From CAYPHY01 sp964410625 (GTDB lineage Bacteria; Chloroflexota; Anaerolineae; Promineifilales; Promineifilaceae), in contig CAYPHY010000004.1 of NCBI GenBank assembly GCA_964410625.1, positions 62,001 through 126,000 on the forward strand: a stretch of DNA of 64,000 bases, read 5' to 3'. The position numbers were made by a program, and so were the translations under genes. Shown here piece by piece: positions 35,324 through 43,568 of the stretch. How positions within the stretch are numbered: position 1 is the first letter of the stretch; each line of letters opens with the position of its first letter. The notes under the pieces are model-generated. The model saw nothing but the letters and a program-made list of their open reading frames with translations, did not search any database and was not told the origin of the DNA.

Positions 35324-36676
35324 ATGGATATGGCAATTGAAACCTCGGCCGCAGAAACGCTTCTCCCCTCCGGCGGCTCCACACCACAGCCACCCGCTTT
35401 CGAGAATTGGCAACGTCGCTTCTTCGCCATTTGGGCAGGCCAGGCCATCTCTCTACTCGGCAGCCAGTTGGTGCAATTCGCGTTGATCTGGCATCTAACG
35501 CAAGAAACCGGCTCAGCGATCACCTTGACCATCGCCTCCTTAATGGGCCTTTTGCCCGGCGTATTGCTCTCCCCGCTAATCGGCACGCTGGTTGACCGCT
35601 GGAACCGTCGCCGGATTATGATTGCCGCCGATGGGGCCGTTGCCCTGGCTACACTCGCCCTAATCGCCCTCTTCCTCCTCGGTGTGGTGCAAATCTGGCA
35701 CATCTACCTGCTGATGTTCATCCGCGCTGTCGGCGGTGGCTTCCACCAATCCGCCTTGGGCGCCTCAATCGTCCTCATGGTTCCCAAAGAGCATCTGACG
35801 CGGGTACAGGGGATGAACCAGACGCTCAACGGTGGCCTGAATGTCCTCTCCGCCCCGCTCGGCGCGTTCTTGCTCGCTTTCCTGCCCATTCAGAGTATTC
35901 TGAGTATTGACGTCTTCACCGCCCTGCTGGCGATTATCATTATCCTCTTCATCCACATCCCCCAACCACAGCGGCAGATCGAGATCAGCGGCCGTACCTC
36001 GCTCTGGCAAGATATGAAGGAAGGATTGGATTATGTACGCGGCTGGCCTGCACTATTGATCATCCTGGTCATGGCGATGGTGATCAACTTTCTCTTCAAC
36101 CCGGTGGCCGCTTTTATGCCCCTGCTCGTCACCGACCACTTTGACGGCGGGGCAATGGAGCTAGGGTGGCTAGAAGCTTCTTTCAGCGGTGGGATCATTA
36201 TCGGTGGCATTGCCCTCAGCATTTGGGGCGGCTTCCGGCGGCGAGTTGTCACCGCCATGCTGGCGCTCATCGGCCTTGGTGCGGGCATGGGGTTGGTTGG
36301 TCTCGCTCCCGCCAATGCCTTCTGGCTGGCGTTGGCCGGTAGCATCTTCGCTGGATTTATGAACCCCATCGTCAACGGCTCTTTTGGCGCGGTGCTGCAA
36401 GCGTCCATTGCTCCAGAGATGCAAGGGCGGGTCTTCGCGCTGGTGATGAGCGGCGCAATGGCAATGGCTCCCCTGGGGTTGATCGTCGCCGGGCCGGTGG
36501 CGGAAGTGGCAGGGGTGCGGCCGTGGTTCTGGATTGCTGGCGGCGTTTGCATATTGATGGCAGCCGTTAGTTTTCTGATTCCCTCGGTGATGGGCTTCGA
36601 GGAACGGCCGCCGGTGGATGTTGATGGTCAATTGCCAGTAGAAAGCACTCAGTTGGCGGTAGACAGTGGGCCGTAG
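35324..36676 (+). CDS. MFS exporter (MefA/EntS-like, DHA3 type)
   Basis: A 450-residue transporter with 12 predicted helices. It opens with NWQRRFFAIWAGQAISLLGSQLVQFALIWHL and carries LLSPLIGTLVDRWNRRRIMI, the loop 2-3 signature of drug and siderophore exporters of the DHA3 group, followed by GGGFHQSALGASIVLMVP. The last residues (STQLAVDSGP) are encoded by the CAGTTGGCGGTAGACAGT repeat type, so the gene end has run into intergenic repeat sequence. ATG at 35324 or 35330 are both possible. It probably exports a drug-like or siderophore compound; the substrate is unknown. Confidence 0.92.
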   Translation: MDMAIETSAAETLLPSGGSTPQPPAFENWQRRFFAIWAGQAISLLGSQLVQFALIWHLTQETGSAITLTIASLMGLLPGVLLSPLIGTLVDRWNRRRIMIAADGAVALATLALIALFLLGVVQIWHIYLLMFIRAVGGGFHQSALGASIVLMVPKEHLTRVQGMNQTLNGGLNVLSAPLGAFLLAFLPIQSILSIDVFTALLAIIIILFIHIPQPQRQIEISGRTSLWQDMKEGLDYVRGWPALLIILVMAMVINFLFNPVAAFMPLLVTDHFDGGAMELGWLEASFSGGIIIGGIALSIWGGFRRRVVTAMLALIGLGAGMGLVGLAPANAFWLALAGSIFAGFMNPIVNGSFGAVLQASIAPEMQGRVFALVMSGAMAMAPLGLIVAGPVAEVAGVRPWFWIAGGVCILMAAVSFLIPSVMGFEERPPVDVDGQLPVESTQLAVDSGP

Positions 36677-36737
36677 TCAGTTAAAATAAACCTATGAGTT
36701 CTTGACTTGAGACAAGGCCTCAGAGGTTTTGGATTCG

Positions 36738-37478
36738 ATGGAATTATCAACCGCGCTATTGGAAACGTTGCGTAATGCTCAGTATGTCGTTGTCTCCACG
36801 GGGGCCGGGGTCTCGGCCGAAAGCGGCATCCCCACCTTCCGCGATGCCCAAACAGGACTTTGGGCCAAATATGACCCGCAGCAACTGGCTACCCCGCAAG
36901 CCTTCCGTCGTAACCCGCGCCTGGTTTGGGAGTGGTACGCCTGGCGGCGAGAGCTGATCGGCCGCGCTCGCCCCAACCCCGGCCACACGGCCGTCGCCCA
37001 GCTAGAACAACTCGTCCCTCGCTTCACCTTGATCACGCAAAATATTGACAATCTCCACGCGGCCGCTGGCAGCCAAAGCATCATCGAGCTACACGGCAAC
37101 ATTGAACGCAACAAATGCTTTGATGAAAATATCGTGATCGAAAAATGGGAGGAGACGGAAGAAGTACCGCCCCGTTGCCCGCGCTGTGGCGGTCTGCTGC
37201 GGCCCGATGTGGTCTGGTTTGGGGAAGGCTTGCCCCCCGACGCGCTGCAAGCCGCTTTTACAGCCGCCCAAAGCTGCGACCTCTTTTTCTCCATCGGCAC
37301 CTCAGGGCTGGTACAACCTGCCGCCCAACTGCCACTGGAAGCGGCCGCTTCCGGCGCGACAACCGTTGAAATCAACCCTCAACCGACACCGCTCTCCCCC
37401 TACATGGATTACCGCCTGGAAGGGGCCTCCGGCGAAATCCTTCCGGCGTTGTTGGCGGCCGCTTGGCCGCTCTGTTAA
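36738..37478 (+). CDS. SIR2-family NAD-dependent protein deacylase (sirtuin)
   Basis: A 246-residue sirtuin that removes acyl groups from lysines using NAD+. Visible are VVVSTGAGVSAESGIPTFRD, TQNIDNLHAAAGS, the catalytic ELHGNI, and DVVWFGEGLP. The Y-x-x-R pair in EWYAWRREL is that of class III enzymes that prefer succinyl or malonyl lysine. The zinc module is unusual: the first Cys pair reads KCFDEN with only one Cys, while the second is intact (CPRCGG). I start at ATG 36738; the frame extends three codons to a TTG. It converges with the sigma region 2 gene. Confidence 0.95.
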   Translation: MELSTALLETLRNAQYVVVSTGAGVSAESGIPTFRDAQTGLWAKYDPQQLATPQAFRRNPRLVWEWYAWRRELIGRARPNPGHTAVAQLEQLVPRFTLITQNIDNLHAAAGSQSIIELHGNIERNKCFDENIVIEKWEETEEVPPRCPRCGGLLRPDVVWFGEGLPPDALQAAFTAAQSCDLFFSIGTSGLVQPAAQLPLEAAASGATTVEINPQPTPLSPYMDYRLEGASGEILPALLAAAWPLC

Positions 37479-37789
37479 CTTAACTTCCACTGCTCTCTTT
37501 CTCCCCTGCTCCTCTCCCCAACACCCAACCTCTGTGCTAAATAGCGGGTAAACAGCATCAGCCGGTTGCGAACAGAACGGCCGTCAATCGGGATTGTTCC
37601 CTCTCCTTGCCAGATCGCCCAAAAGGTTTCGACAACGATGGTTTCGGCCGCTGCTGAATTTCCCAATACAACCATTGCCACCGCCAGAACGGCCGCGGCA
37701 TAACGATCATATAACGCCGCCAACGCTCTGGCATCGTGCAATCCAATTTGTGCCAGCAGTACTTCGTCACTCAATCCATCGTAGTCCAT
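37475..37789 (-). CDS. sigma-70 region 2 protein lacking region 4
   Basis: A 104-residue protein that matches only the N-terminal half of an ECF sigma factor: LSDEVLLAQIGLHDARALAALYDRYAAAVLAVAMVVLGNSAAAE followed by VVETFWAIWQ. It then ends in an unrelated charged tail (GVGERSRGEREQWKLS). Region 4, which recognises the -35 element, is missing. It could be a degenerate sigma factor or a short regulator that competes for core polymerase. The gene overlaps the end of the sirtuin gene by four bases. No anti-sigma gene is adjacent. Confidence 0.7.
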   Translation of the reverse strand: MDYDGLSDEVLLAQIGLHDARALAALYDRYAAAVLAVAMVVLGNSAAAETIVVETFWAIWQGEGTIPIDGRSVRNRLMLFTRYLAQRLGVGERSRGEREQWKLS

Positions 37790-37860
37790 GCCTACAGGAT
37801 AGGCACATCACCGCCCCCCTTCCAGACCAGAAACTATTCAATTCCTGTTCACTACAACTC

Positions 37861-37920
37861 CGTAGCGACAATCCTCCGGATTGTCCGAGTGACACGACAA
37901 TCCGGAGGATTGTCGCTACG
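37861..37920. repeat. perfect inverted pair of family C palindromes
   Basis: CGTAGCGACAATCCTCCGGA (from 37861) and its mirror ending GGAGGATTGTCGCTACG (37904-37920) enclose GAGTGACAC. The right end supplies the stop codon of the AspT-type transporter gene and probably acts as its terminator. Confidence 0.9.
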
Positions 37921-39544
37921 CTCCTAGACTCAACAACAGGAGCTGGGCGACGACGATCTTGGTAATCGTCGCCACCGGGAAGACCAGCGCATAGCCGACG
38001 TTGGGCAACTCATTGTCGGCTTGCTCCAGGGCGAAGCCAAGCACCGCCGGTTGGGTTTGCAAACCAGCCACCATGCCCGTTAGCAAGCCGAAGGGGATTT
38101 TCAACAGCCGATAGCCAACCAGCATCGCCAGCAGCCCCGTCCCCATCGTCACCAATGCAGCGGCCGCGAACAACAATATCCCGCCACTCTCCGTGAAGGT
38201 GGTCACAAAGGTATAGCCGGAACGCACGCCAATAGCGGCCAAAAGCATGATCAGACCGATCTGGCGCAATGTCAAATTGGCGCTATAGGGAATCGTCCAC
38301 ACCACCGGCCCTGTGCGGCGCAACGCCCCCAATATCAGGCCAACAATCAACGGCCCACCAGCAAACCCCAGGCGAATCACAATCCCATTGGGCAGCGGAA
38401 TTGGAATCGCACCCAGCAGCAATCCTAAGATCAGGCCCAAATTGAGCGAGAGCAGATTAACCTCACTCAGCGCCTTGTAGGAGTCGCCAAAGAAGCGGGA
38501 GAGCGCAGGCAAGTTGTTACGGTGGGCAATGACCCGCGCCCGATCACCTAACTCCAATACCATATCCGCATGGGCCAGTAGGTCAATATCCCCCTGGCGC
38601 ACGCGCGTCACCAACGCCCCAAAATCCTGCGGTAGCCGCAGATCAGCCAAACGCCTGCCAGCGATCGCCGGGTTGGAGACAAAGACGCGGCGAAAGTCAT
38701 ACTCGCTGCGATCCAGCCCAAGTTGTGTTTCCGACTCCTCGCCGAGAAAGGCGACCACGGCCGTCACCGTTTCCGGCATCCCCACCACATTTAATAGATC
38801 GCCGATTTCCAATGTGGTGTCCCCGCTCATCAAGCGTAGCCCACCATTGCGGTGCAGTCGTGTGAAAATCAACTCGCTGCCAAATCGCTGCCGCAGGTCG
38901 CGTGCGCTCAGGCCAACGGCCGCCGGCTGAGTCACCTTCGCCGTACGCAGATATATCTCCTGCTCCACCGCTTGGAAATGGGGTAACTGCCTCGCTTCCT
39001 GGAGGTAGTCAATGCGAAACAATCGTTGCATAATAAATATGGTCAGCAACATCCCCAACACCCCGGCCGGATAGGCAATCGAATAGCCGATCACCGGCTC
39101 CGTCTGCGCCGCCGGATTGATCCGTCCCGCCACCTCAATCAACCCCGCCAGCGCCGGTGTGCTGGTCATGCTCCCGGCAAAAAGACCGGCAGCCACGGCT
39201 GCCTCCAAATCAAGCACCACCCAGGCAACGGCCGTCAGCCCAGCCGTTGCTAACAGAATCACCACCGCAAACAAGTTGTCGCGTAACCCTTTGCGGCGGA
39301 AGGAAGCAAAAAAACCGGCCCCACTGGCCAAACCGATGGTATAGACAAAAATGATCAACCCCAAATCGAGGATAATTTGTGGCATTCCCAGGCGTGGGTC
39401 GAGCGCACCAAAGGCGAGGCCGACAAAGAGAACGGCCGCAACGCCCAAACTAACCCCCTTGACGCGCACGCTGCCGAGGAGGAACCCCAGCCCGGAAACA
39501 AGGAATAGCAGGAGGAGCGGGTTTTCAATCAGGAAATCAATCAT
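37916..39544 (-). CDS. AspT/YidE-type transporter with TrkA-C domains
   Basis: A 542-residue membrane protein of the aspartate-alanine exchanger family. Two membrane halves (residues about 1-180 and 370-542) flank a cytoplasmic section with two TrkA-C-like domains (LSARDLRQRFGSELIFTRLHRNGGLRLMSGDTTLEIGDLLNVVG and a second copy with GALVTRVRQGDIDLLAHADMVLELGDRARVIA). Repeated GMVAGLQTQPAVLGFALEQA and SMTSTPALAGLIEVA are the family's signature sequences. I start at 39544 (MIDFLIENPLLLLFLV); the open frame is 19 codons longer but those look like leader. The transported ion or amino acid is unknown. Its stop lies in a family C repeat. Confidence 0.93.
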   Translation of the reverse strand: MIDFLIENPLLLLFLVSGLGFLLGSVRVKGVSLGVAAVLFVGLAFGALDPRLGMPQIILDLGLIIFVYTIGLASGAGFFASFRRKGLRDNLFAVVILLATAGLTAVAWVVLDLEAAVAAGLFAGSMTSTPALAGLIEVAGRINPAAQTEPVIGYSIAYPAGVLGMLLTIFIMQRLFRIDYLQEARQLPHFQAVEQEIYLRTAKVTQPAAVGLSARDLRQRFGSELIFTRLHRNGGLRLMSGDTTLEIGDLLNVVGMPETVTAVVAFLGEESETQLGLDRSEYDFRRVFVSNPAIAGRRLADLRLPQDFGALVTRVRQGDIDLLAHADMVLELGDRARVIAHRNNLPALSRFFGDSYKALSEVNLLSLNLGLILGLLLGAIPIPLPNGIVIRLGFAGGPLIVGLILGALRRTGPVVWTIPYSANLTLRQIGLIMLLAAIGVRSGYTFVTTFTESGGILLFAAAALVTMGTGLLAMLVGYRLLKIPFGLLTGMVAGLQTQPAVLGFALEQADNELPNVGYALVFPVATITKIVVAQLLLLSLGA

Positions 39545-39596
39545 TGGTAGCCACTTTGATGAACGGTGCTGCTTCTTTGGGTTGTTGTGTAGCCTG

Positions 39597-39680
39597 GACA
39601 ATCCAGAGGATTGTCGCTACGGCGTTGTCGCTACGGCGTTGTCGCTACAGCGTTGTCGCTACAGCGTTGTCGCTATGACG
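39597..39680. repeat. family C arm plus five tandem 14-base repeats
   Basis: GACAATCCAGAGGATTGTC (39597-39615) runs into five head-to-tail copies of TTGTCGCTACGGCG (39611-39680), the last two diverging at one to three bases. The unit is the end of the family C palindrome. The rest of 39545-39890 shows only the promoter element below. Confidence 0.9.
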
Positions 39681-39857
39681 ATACCGTAAACCTTATTATG
39701 TCTCAACGAGGAAAGATCACCAACCGTTGAATATTGGCCTGATGCTTTAGCATCCACTTATCTACAGCAAATATCTACCAGTTGATATAAATTATGTTAA
39801 CCTGTTTCAACAGCTGGCGAATTTAAGCGAATTTAGTTTCAATCCTATCCATTCGGC

Positions 39858-39863
39858 TATAAT
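39858..39863 (+). promoter_or_regulatory. -10 box TATAAT of the amidase gene
   Basis: A consensus TATAAT 28 bases before the amidase ATG; the -35 is weak. AAGGAG lies at 39874-39879, between it and the start. Confidence 0.45.
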
Positions 39864-39890
39864 CGTATCGCTCAAGGAGAACTCATCGCT

Positions 39891-41306
39891 ATGGAACAAC
39901 TGTTAGACGCCTCAGCCGCTACCATCGCTGCCGCCATCCGCAGCCGACAGGTATCAGCCACCGATCTCATGCTAGGTTATCTTGCTCGCATCCAGGCCGT
40001 AAATCCAAAACTGAATGCTATTGTACAGATCGCCGCCGACCAGGCCCTGGCCGCGGCCGAATTAGCCGATGTCGCCTTGGCGCGTGGCGAGCGGATTGGC
40101 CCGCTTCATGGCGTGCCGATGACGATCAAAGACTCGTTTGATACCGCCGGAGTCGTTAGCTCCTGGGGGACCGTGGGCCGCACAGGGCATGTTCCAACCC
40201 AAGACGCCACTGTCGTCGCTCGTTTACGCGCGGCCGGAGCGATTCTCGTCGGCAAGACCAATACGCCCGAATTTACCTATGCCTTTGAGACAAACAATCC
40301 CGTCTACGGCCGCACCTACAATCCCTACAACCTGGACCGCACTCCCGGCGGTAGCAGTGGCGGGGCGGCAGCGGCCGTTGCCGCTGCTATCATCCCGTTC
40401 GACATCGGTACCGACACCGGCGGCAGCATCCGCGTTCCATCGCACATGTGCGGCACTACTGGGATCAAGCCCACTGCCGGACGTGTGCCGCGCACTGGAC
40501 ATGCCGTTCCACCCGGCAGTGTCGTTGATTCATTAACTCAGGCCGGGCCGATGGCGCGTTATGTTGAGGATTTGGCGCTGATCCTGCCGATCATTGCTGG
40601 GCCGGACGGCTGCGACCCCTTCATCCATCCTGTGCCACTGGGTGACTGGAAATCCGTCAACCTATCCGGCCTGCGTGCCGCCTACTACACCGACAACGGC
40701 ATCATGACCCCCTCGGCCGAGATTGCCGCTACCGTCGAAGCGGCGGCCGATGCGCTGGCGCTGACTGGTATGGTGATGGTTGAGGAACGGCCGCCAGGGA
40801 TCGAAGAAACACTCGACATCCTTTCTCTGCTCTATCGCGGCTGGGATGGTGGGGCAATGGTGCGCTTGCTGCTGGCAACGGCCGCGACACCGCCGGAAAA
40901 ATCTTCCCTGGTGCGTTACCTTGACGGCGCACAGCTCGCCGGAAACGAGGTCGCGCTATTGCTTGACCGCTGGGATCAATTTCGCTTGCGACTGCTATCG
41001 TGGATGAATAGTTACGATCTGATCATCGCCCCCCCGGCTGCCTTCACTGCTATTCGCCAGGGGGAGTTCCTGGAAAAGTATGCCGGATTCAGCTATACGA
41101 TGACCTATAACCTGACCGGCTGGCCGGGGGCAGTGGTGCGTTGTGGCACAGCGGCCGACGGGCTACCCATCGGCGTGCAAGCCGTCGCCCGCCCCTGGCG
41201 TGAAGATGTTGCCATCGCCGCCGTCCACTATTTGGAAACGGTGTTCGGAGGGTGGCAGCGGCCGCCGGTGCTGGATGAAGCTTTTCCAGTAAGCAGTAGA
41301 CAGTAG
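39891..41306 (+). CDS. amidase-signature family amidohydrolase
   Basis: A 471-residue enzyme with the amidase signature Ser-cisSer-Lys triad: Lys in GVPMTIKDSFDTAGV (about residue 80), cis-Ser in RTPGGSSGGAAAAVAA (about 155), and the nucleophilic Ser in DIGTDTGGSIRVPSHMCG (about 179). The family hydrolyses amides, including GatA of the tRNA amidotransferase; this protein lacks neighbouring gatB or gatC and is probably a general amidase. It ends in a repeat-derived tail (SSRQ) shared with the following gap filler. Confidence 0.93.
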   Translation: MEQLLDASAATIAAAIRSRQVSATDLMLGYLARIQAVNPKLNAIVQIAADQALAAAELADVALARGERIGPLHGVPMTIKDSFDTAGVVSSWGTVGRTGHVPTQDATVVARLRAAGAILVGKTNTPEFTYAFETNNPVYGRTYNPYNLDRTPGGSSGGAAAAVAAAIIPFDIGTDTGGSIRVPSHMCGTTGIKPTAGRVPRTGHAVPPGSVVDSLTQAGPMARYVEDLALILPIIAGPDGCDPFIHPVPLGDWKSVNLSGLRAAYYTDNGIMTPSAEIAATVEAAADALALTGMVMVEERPPGIEETLDILSLLYRGWDGGAMVRLLLATAATPPEKSSLVRYLDGAQLAGNEVALLLDRWDQFRLRLLSWMNSYDLIIAPPAAFTAIRQGEFLEKYAGFSYTMTYNLTGWPGAVVRCGTAADGLPIGVQAVARPWREDVAIAAVHYLETVFGGWQRPPVLDEAFPVSSRQ

Positions 41307-41348
41307 AAGGACAAACTGCCTACTTTCCATTGTCAACTGCTTACTGAC

Positions 41349-42194
41349 CTAAGGGGGTGTTCCCGCATCGGCCGGAATTGGTGTGCCGAGGGGTAGTCGG
41401 TCAATCTCCATGCAGGACGTAATCACCACATCTTCCCATACATACCCTTCGGCTTCAAAGGTGGGGATGTCCTTGATCCAGCGTTTACGGCCGTCTTCCA
41501 ACGCATAGACATGGGGACTGGTCGGGCATTTGAGCAAGAGGTGGATCGGCCGTCCTTCCTCAAACTCGGCCAAAAAGCTATCCTCAACCTCGTGCACTTG
41601 TTCCCAATGGTAGCCAAATCGCTGAAAGGCATCGAGGCTGGAGATCCAGCGCAACTGGTTGTTTTCCAGCACATAGATTTTTTCACCGCTGCCCTTTAGC
41701 ACCAGCCCATCGTGAATGATCAGCGCTGCCTCATCGGGCATTGCTCGCGCCAGTGACGTGCCGAAGCGATTGAAGGGGATGTTGACGATGATCAGCAACA
41801 AGGCCAGGATCATCGCCAGACGGCCGAGCATCCGCCCTAATCCGACCGGCGGCAGCGGTTCTGGTAATAACACTTCGTCCTCTTCCAGCTCATCAACTAC
41901 CACACCACCAACAGCGATGTCGCCAGCTTCGTCAACTGATTCTGATATGCCCATTGGCGGCGATTCAGCCACTACCACTGCCTCTGCTTCTGGCTGTTTG
42001 GCCGCGGCCGTCTCCATCTTGCTTTGCCACCCGGCCGCGTCAACCGCCTCGGCCACCACTTCTTCGGCCGCTTCCGGGGTAACCCCGTTGGCTGCCATCA
42101 AATCGCCAGCGGCCGCCCGCGCTCGTTGTCGTTCCACCAGAGCATCCAGCAACAGGTCCAATATTTGGTCGGTCACATTTGTTTTTTCGTCCAT
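41349..42194 (-). CDS. membrane-anchored protein with repeated RWI/GYxWE motif
   Basis: A 281-residue protein. Residues 1-125 are acidic and Glu/Ala-rich (cytoplasmic), one membrane segment (LAMILALLLIIVNIPF) lies at about 128-148, and the outside part holds two copies of a short motif: YVLENNQLRWISSLDAFQRFGYHWEQV and YALEDGRKRWIKDIPTFEAEGYVWEDV. Such repeats occur in surface proteins of uncertain role. The gene starts 9 bases after the upstream membrane protein with a GGGAGGT, so they are co-transcribed. I do not recognise the family. Confidence 0.75.
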   Translation of the reverse strand: MDEKTNVTDQILDLLLDALVERQRARAAAGDLMAANGVTPEAAEEVVAEAVDAAGWQSKMETAAAKQPEAEAVVVAESPPMGISESVDEAGDIAVGGVVVDELEEDEVLLPEPLPPVGLGRMLGRLAMILALLLIIVNIPFNRFGTSLARAMPDEAALIIHDGLVLKGSGEKIYVLENNQLRWISSLDAFQRFGYHWEQVHEVEDSFLAEFEEGRPIHLLLKCPTSPHVYALEDGRKRWIKDIPTFEAEGYVWEDVVITSCMEIDRLPLGTPIPADAGTPP

Positions 42195-42203
42195 CCGACC
42201 TCC

Positions 42204-42905
42204 CTAACGCACAATAAAGAAGCCAAGCACCTCACCCAGGCTGGCGAAGATGTTGGTGTAAAAGTTGCCACCCAACTGGCGAAACGGCTCGAAGGGGATG
42301 CTCGGCGCGCCAACAAACGGCCGGATCGTCCAGGCCAACTGGCTGCCGACAAAGGCGTAGAGGATCATCCACAGTTGCAGGACGCGCCGCCGTCCCCTTT
42401 CGTTGGCTCGTTCGTCACCGCGGCCGCCCATCGCCACAATCCGCATCCCCTGCGCCAGAAACAGCACACCCATCAGCCCGGAAATGGCAAAGACGCCGAC
42501 ATTGAGCAGCTTAAAGAACTGGTATTGGCTGGTGGTTAGCAGAAAGAAGAGCGTGACCGGGGCGAAGCTGAGCAACAACACGGCCGTCACTACAATCGCC
42601 GTCATGATCAACGCCACATTTTGGGTCAGGCTCTGGTTGGAGCCAAAGAGAATGTTGAAGAAGTAGAGCGTGGGGGCACAGACAAAGAGCGTGACCAGAA
42701 ACAACACCGGCAGCTTGGCGGCCGAACTGAGTGCTTGCCACAAACTGTGGCTCGACCCCATCACCGCCCCATACAGCGCCAGAAATGCTATGCTGGAAAT
42801 GAGCATTGCCCGTATCTTCCCCTGCAAATCCACACCATCGCGGATTTCATGGAAAAAGTGCAACCGATTTCGCAAAATCTGTTCAATAATCGCCAGGTCT
42901 TTCAT
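42204..42905 (-). CDS. integral membrane protein, unknown family
   Basis: A 233-residue protein with about six hydrophobic segments: MLISSIAFLALYGAVMGSS, LPVLFLVTLFVCAPTLYFF, VALIMTAIVVTAVLLLSFAPV, LLNVGVFAISGLMGVLFLA, and more toward the C-terminus. The N-terminal 25 residues are basic and helical. It has a GAGGAA Shine-Dalgarno, and 9 bases separate it from the membrane-anchored gene. The upstream gap of 116 bases is filled by low-complexity repeats. No function is proposed. Confidence 0.7.
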   Translation of the reverse strand: MKDLAIIEQILRNRLHFFHEIRDGVDLQGKIRAMLISSIAFLALYGAVMGSSHSLWQALSSAAKLPVLFLVTLFVCAPTLYFFNILFGSNQSLTQNVALIMTAIVVTAVLLLSFAPVTLFFLLTTSQYQFFKLLNVGVFAISGLMGVLFLAQGMRIVAMGGRGDERANERGRRRVLQLWMILYAFVGSQLAWTIRPFVGAPSIPFEPFRQLGGNFYTNIFASLGEVLGFFIVR

Positions 42906-42916
42906 AGTTCCTCTTT

Positions 42917-43018
42917 TTGTTTAGAGAATTGGAGAATTGGAGACTAGAGATTGAGAGACTGGGAGACTAAAAGCCTATCCACTCTCCACTCCCCACTCCC
43001 CACTCGTCACTCTCCACT
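42917..43018. repeat. low-complexity repeat gap filler
   Basis: TTGGAGAATTGGAGACTAGA words face CACTCTCCACTCCCCACTCC runs; same class as 33875-33976. A similar run lies at 43526-43566. Confidence 0.8.
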
Positions 43019-43021
43019 CAC

Positions 43022-43525
43022 TCACCAGCGGTTGGCGACGGGGAAGAGGACGAAAACAAGGGTTAAGGTCCAAAAGATTCCCCAACCAACGAGGGCATAA
43101 CGCCAGCGGCGGAATTGTAGGAATGGGATGAGCAAGGCAGCGGCCGCCACCGCCCAAAAGGTGGGACGCAACAACAATAGATGAATGGCCTCGGCCGACA
43201 GTTGCCAACCGGCGGCCGTCCCATCTGGGGCAAAGACGAGCCAGCGCATGAGCAACGCCAGCAACACCGGCAAGGCACAGGCAATGATCGCATCGGCCGA
43301 TTCCCAGGGCGCGTGGACTTCCTGCAATTGGCTTCCCACCTTGTCATAGCCCAACGCTTCGGCCGCCTTCAAGATTGCCACTTCCTCGTCCTGCCCCTTC
43401 GCCCGTGCTGCTTCGGCCGCGTCCTCCAGATGCCCACGCAACTCATCCAGCAGTTCGCGCTTCGTCTCACCGCTCAAATCAAGCTGCTTCTCAATCTGCT
43501 TCAACACCTTCTCAACCATCTTCAT
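43022..43525 (-). CDS. HAAS-domain membrane protein, partner of PadR
   Basis: A 167-residue protein. The N-terminal 55 residues are the HAAS helical domain (VEKVLKQIEKQLDLSGETKRELLDELRGHLEDAAEAARAKG), found in proteins encoded beside PadR-family regulators. About four membrane segments follow. In Firmicutes and Chloroflexi the PadR-HAAS pair senses membrane or drug signals. Same direction as the PadR gene, 43 bases away. Confidence 0.85.
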   Translation of the reverse strand: MKMVEKVLKQIEKQLDLSGETKRELLDELRGHLEDAAEAARAKGQDEEVAILKAAEALGYDKVGSQLQEVHAPWESADAIIACALPVLLALLMRWLVFAPDGTAAGWQLSAEAIHLLLLRPTFWAVAAAALLIPFLQFRRWRYALVGWGIFWTLTLVFVLFPVANRW

Positions 43526-43568
43526 CCGTCTCTCAGTCTCTCAGTCTCTAATCTCTCAATCTCCAATC

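Noticed and set aside
39611..39680. CRISPR array
   Set aside because: The five 14-base units are directly adjacent, with no spacers, and no cas genes are present.
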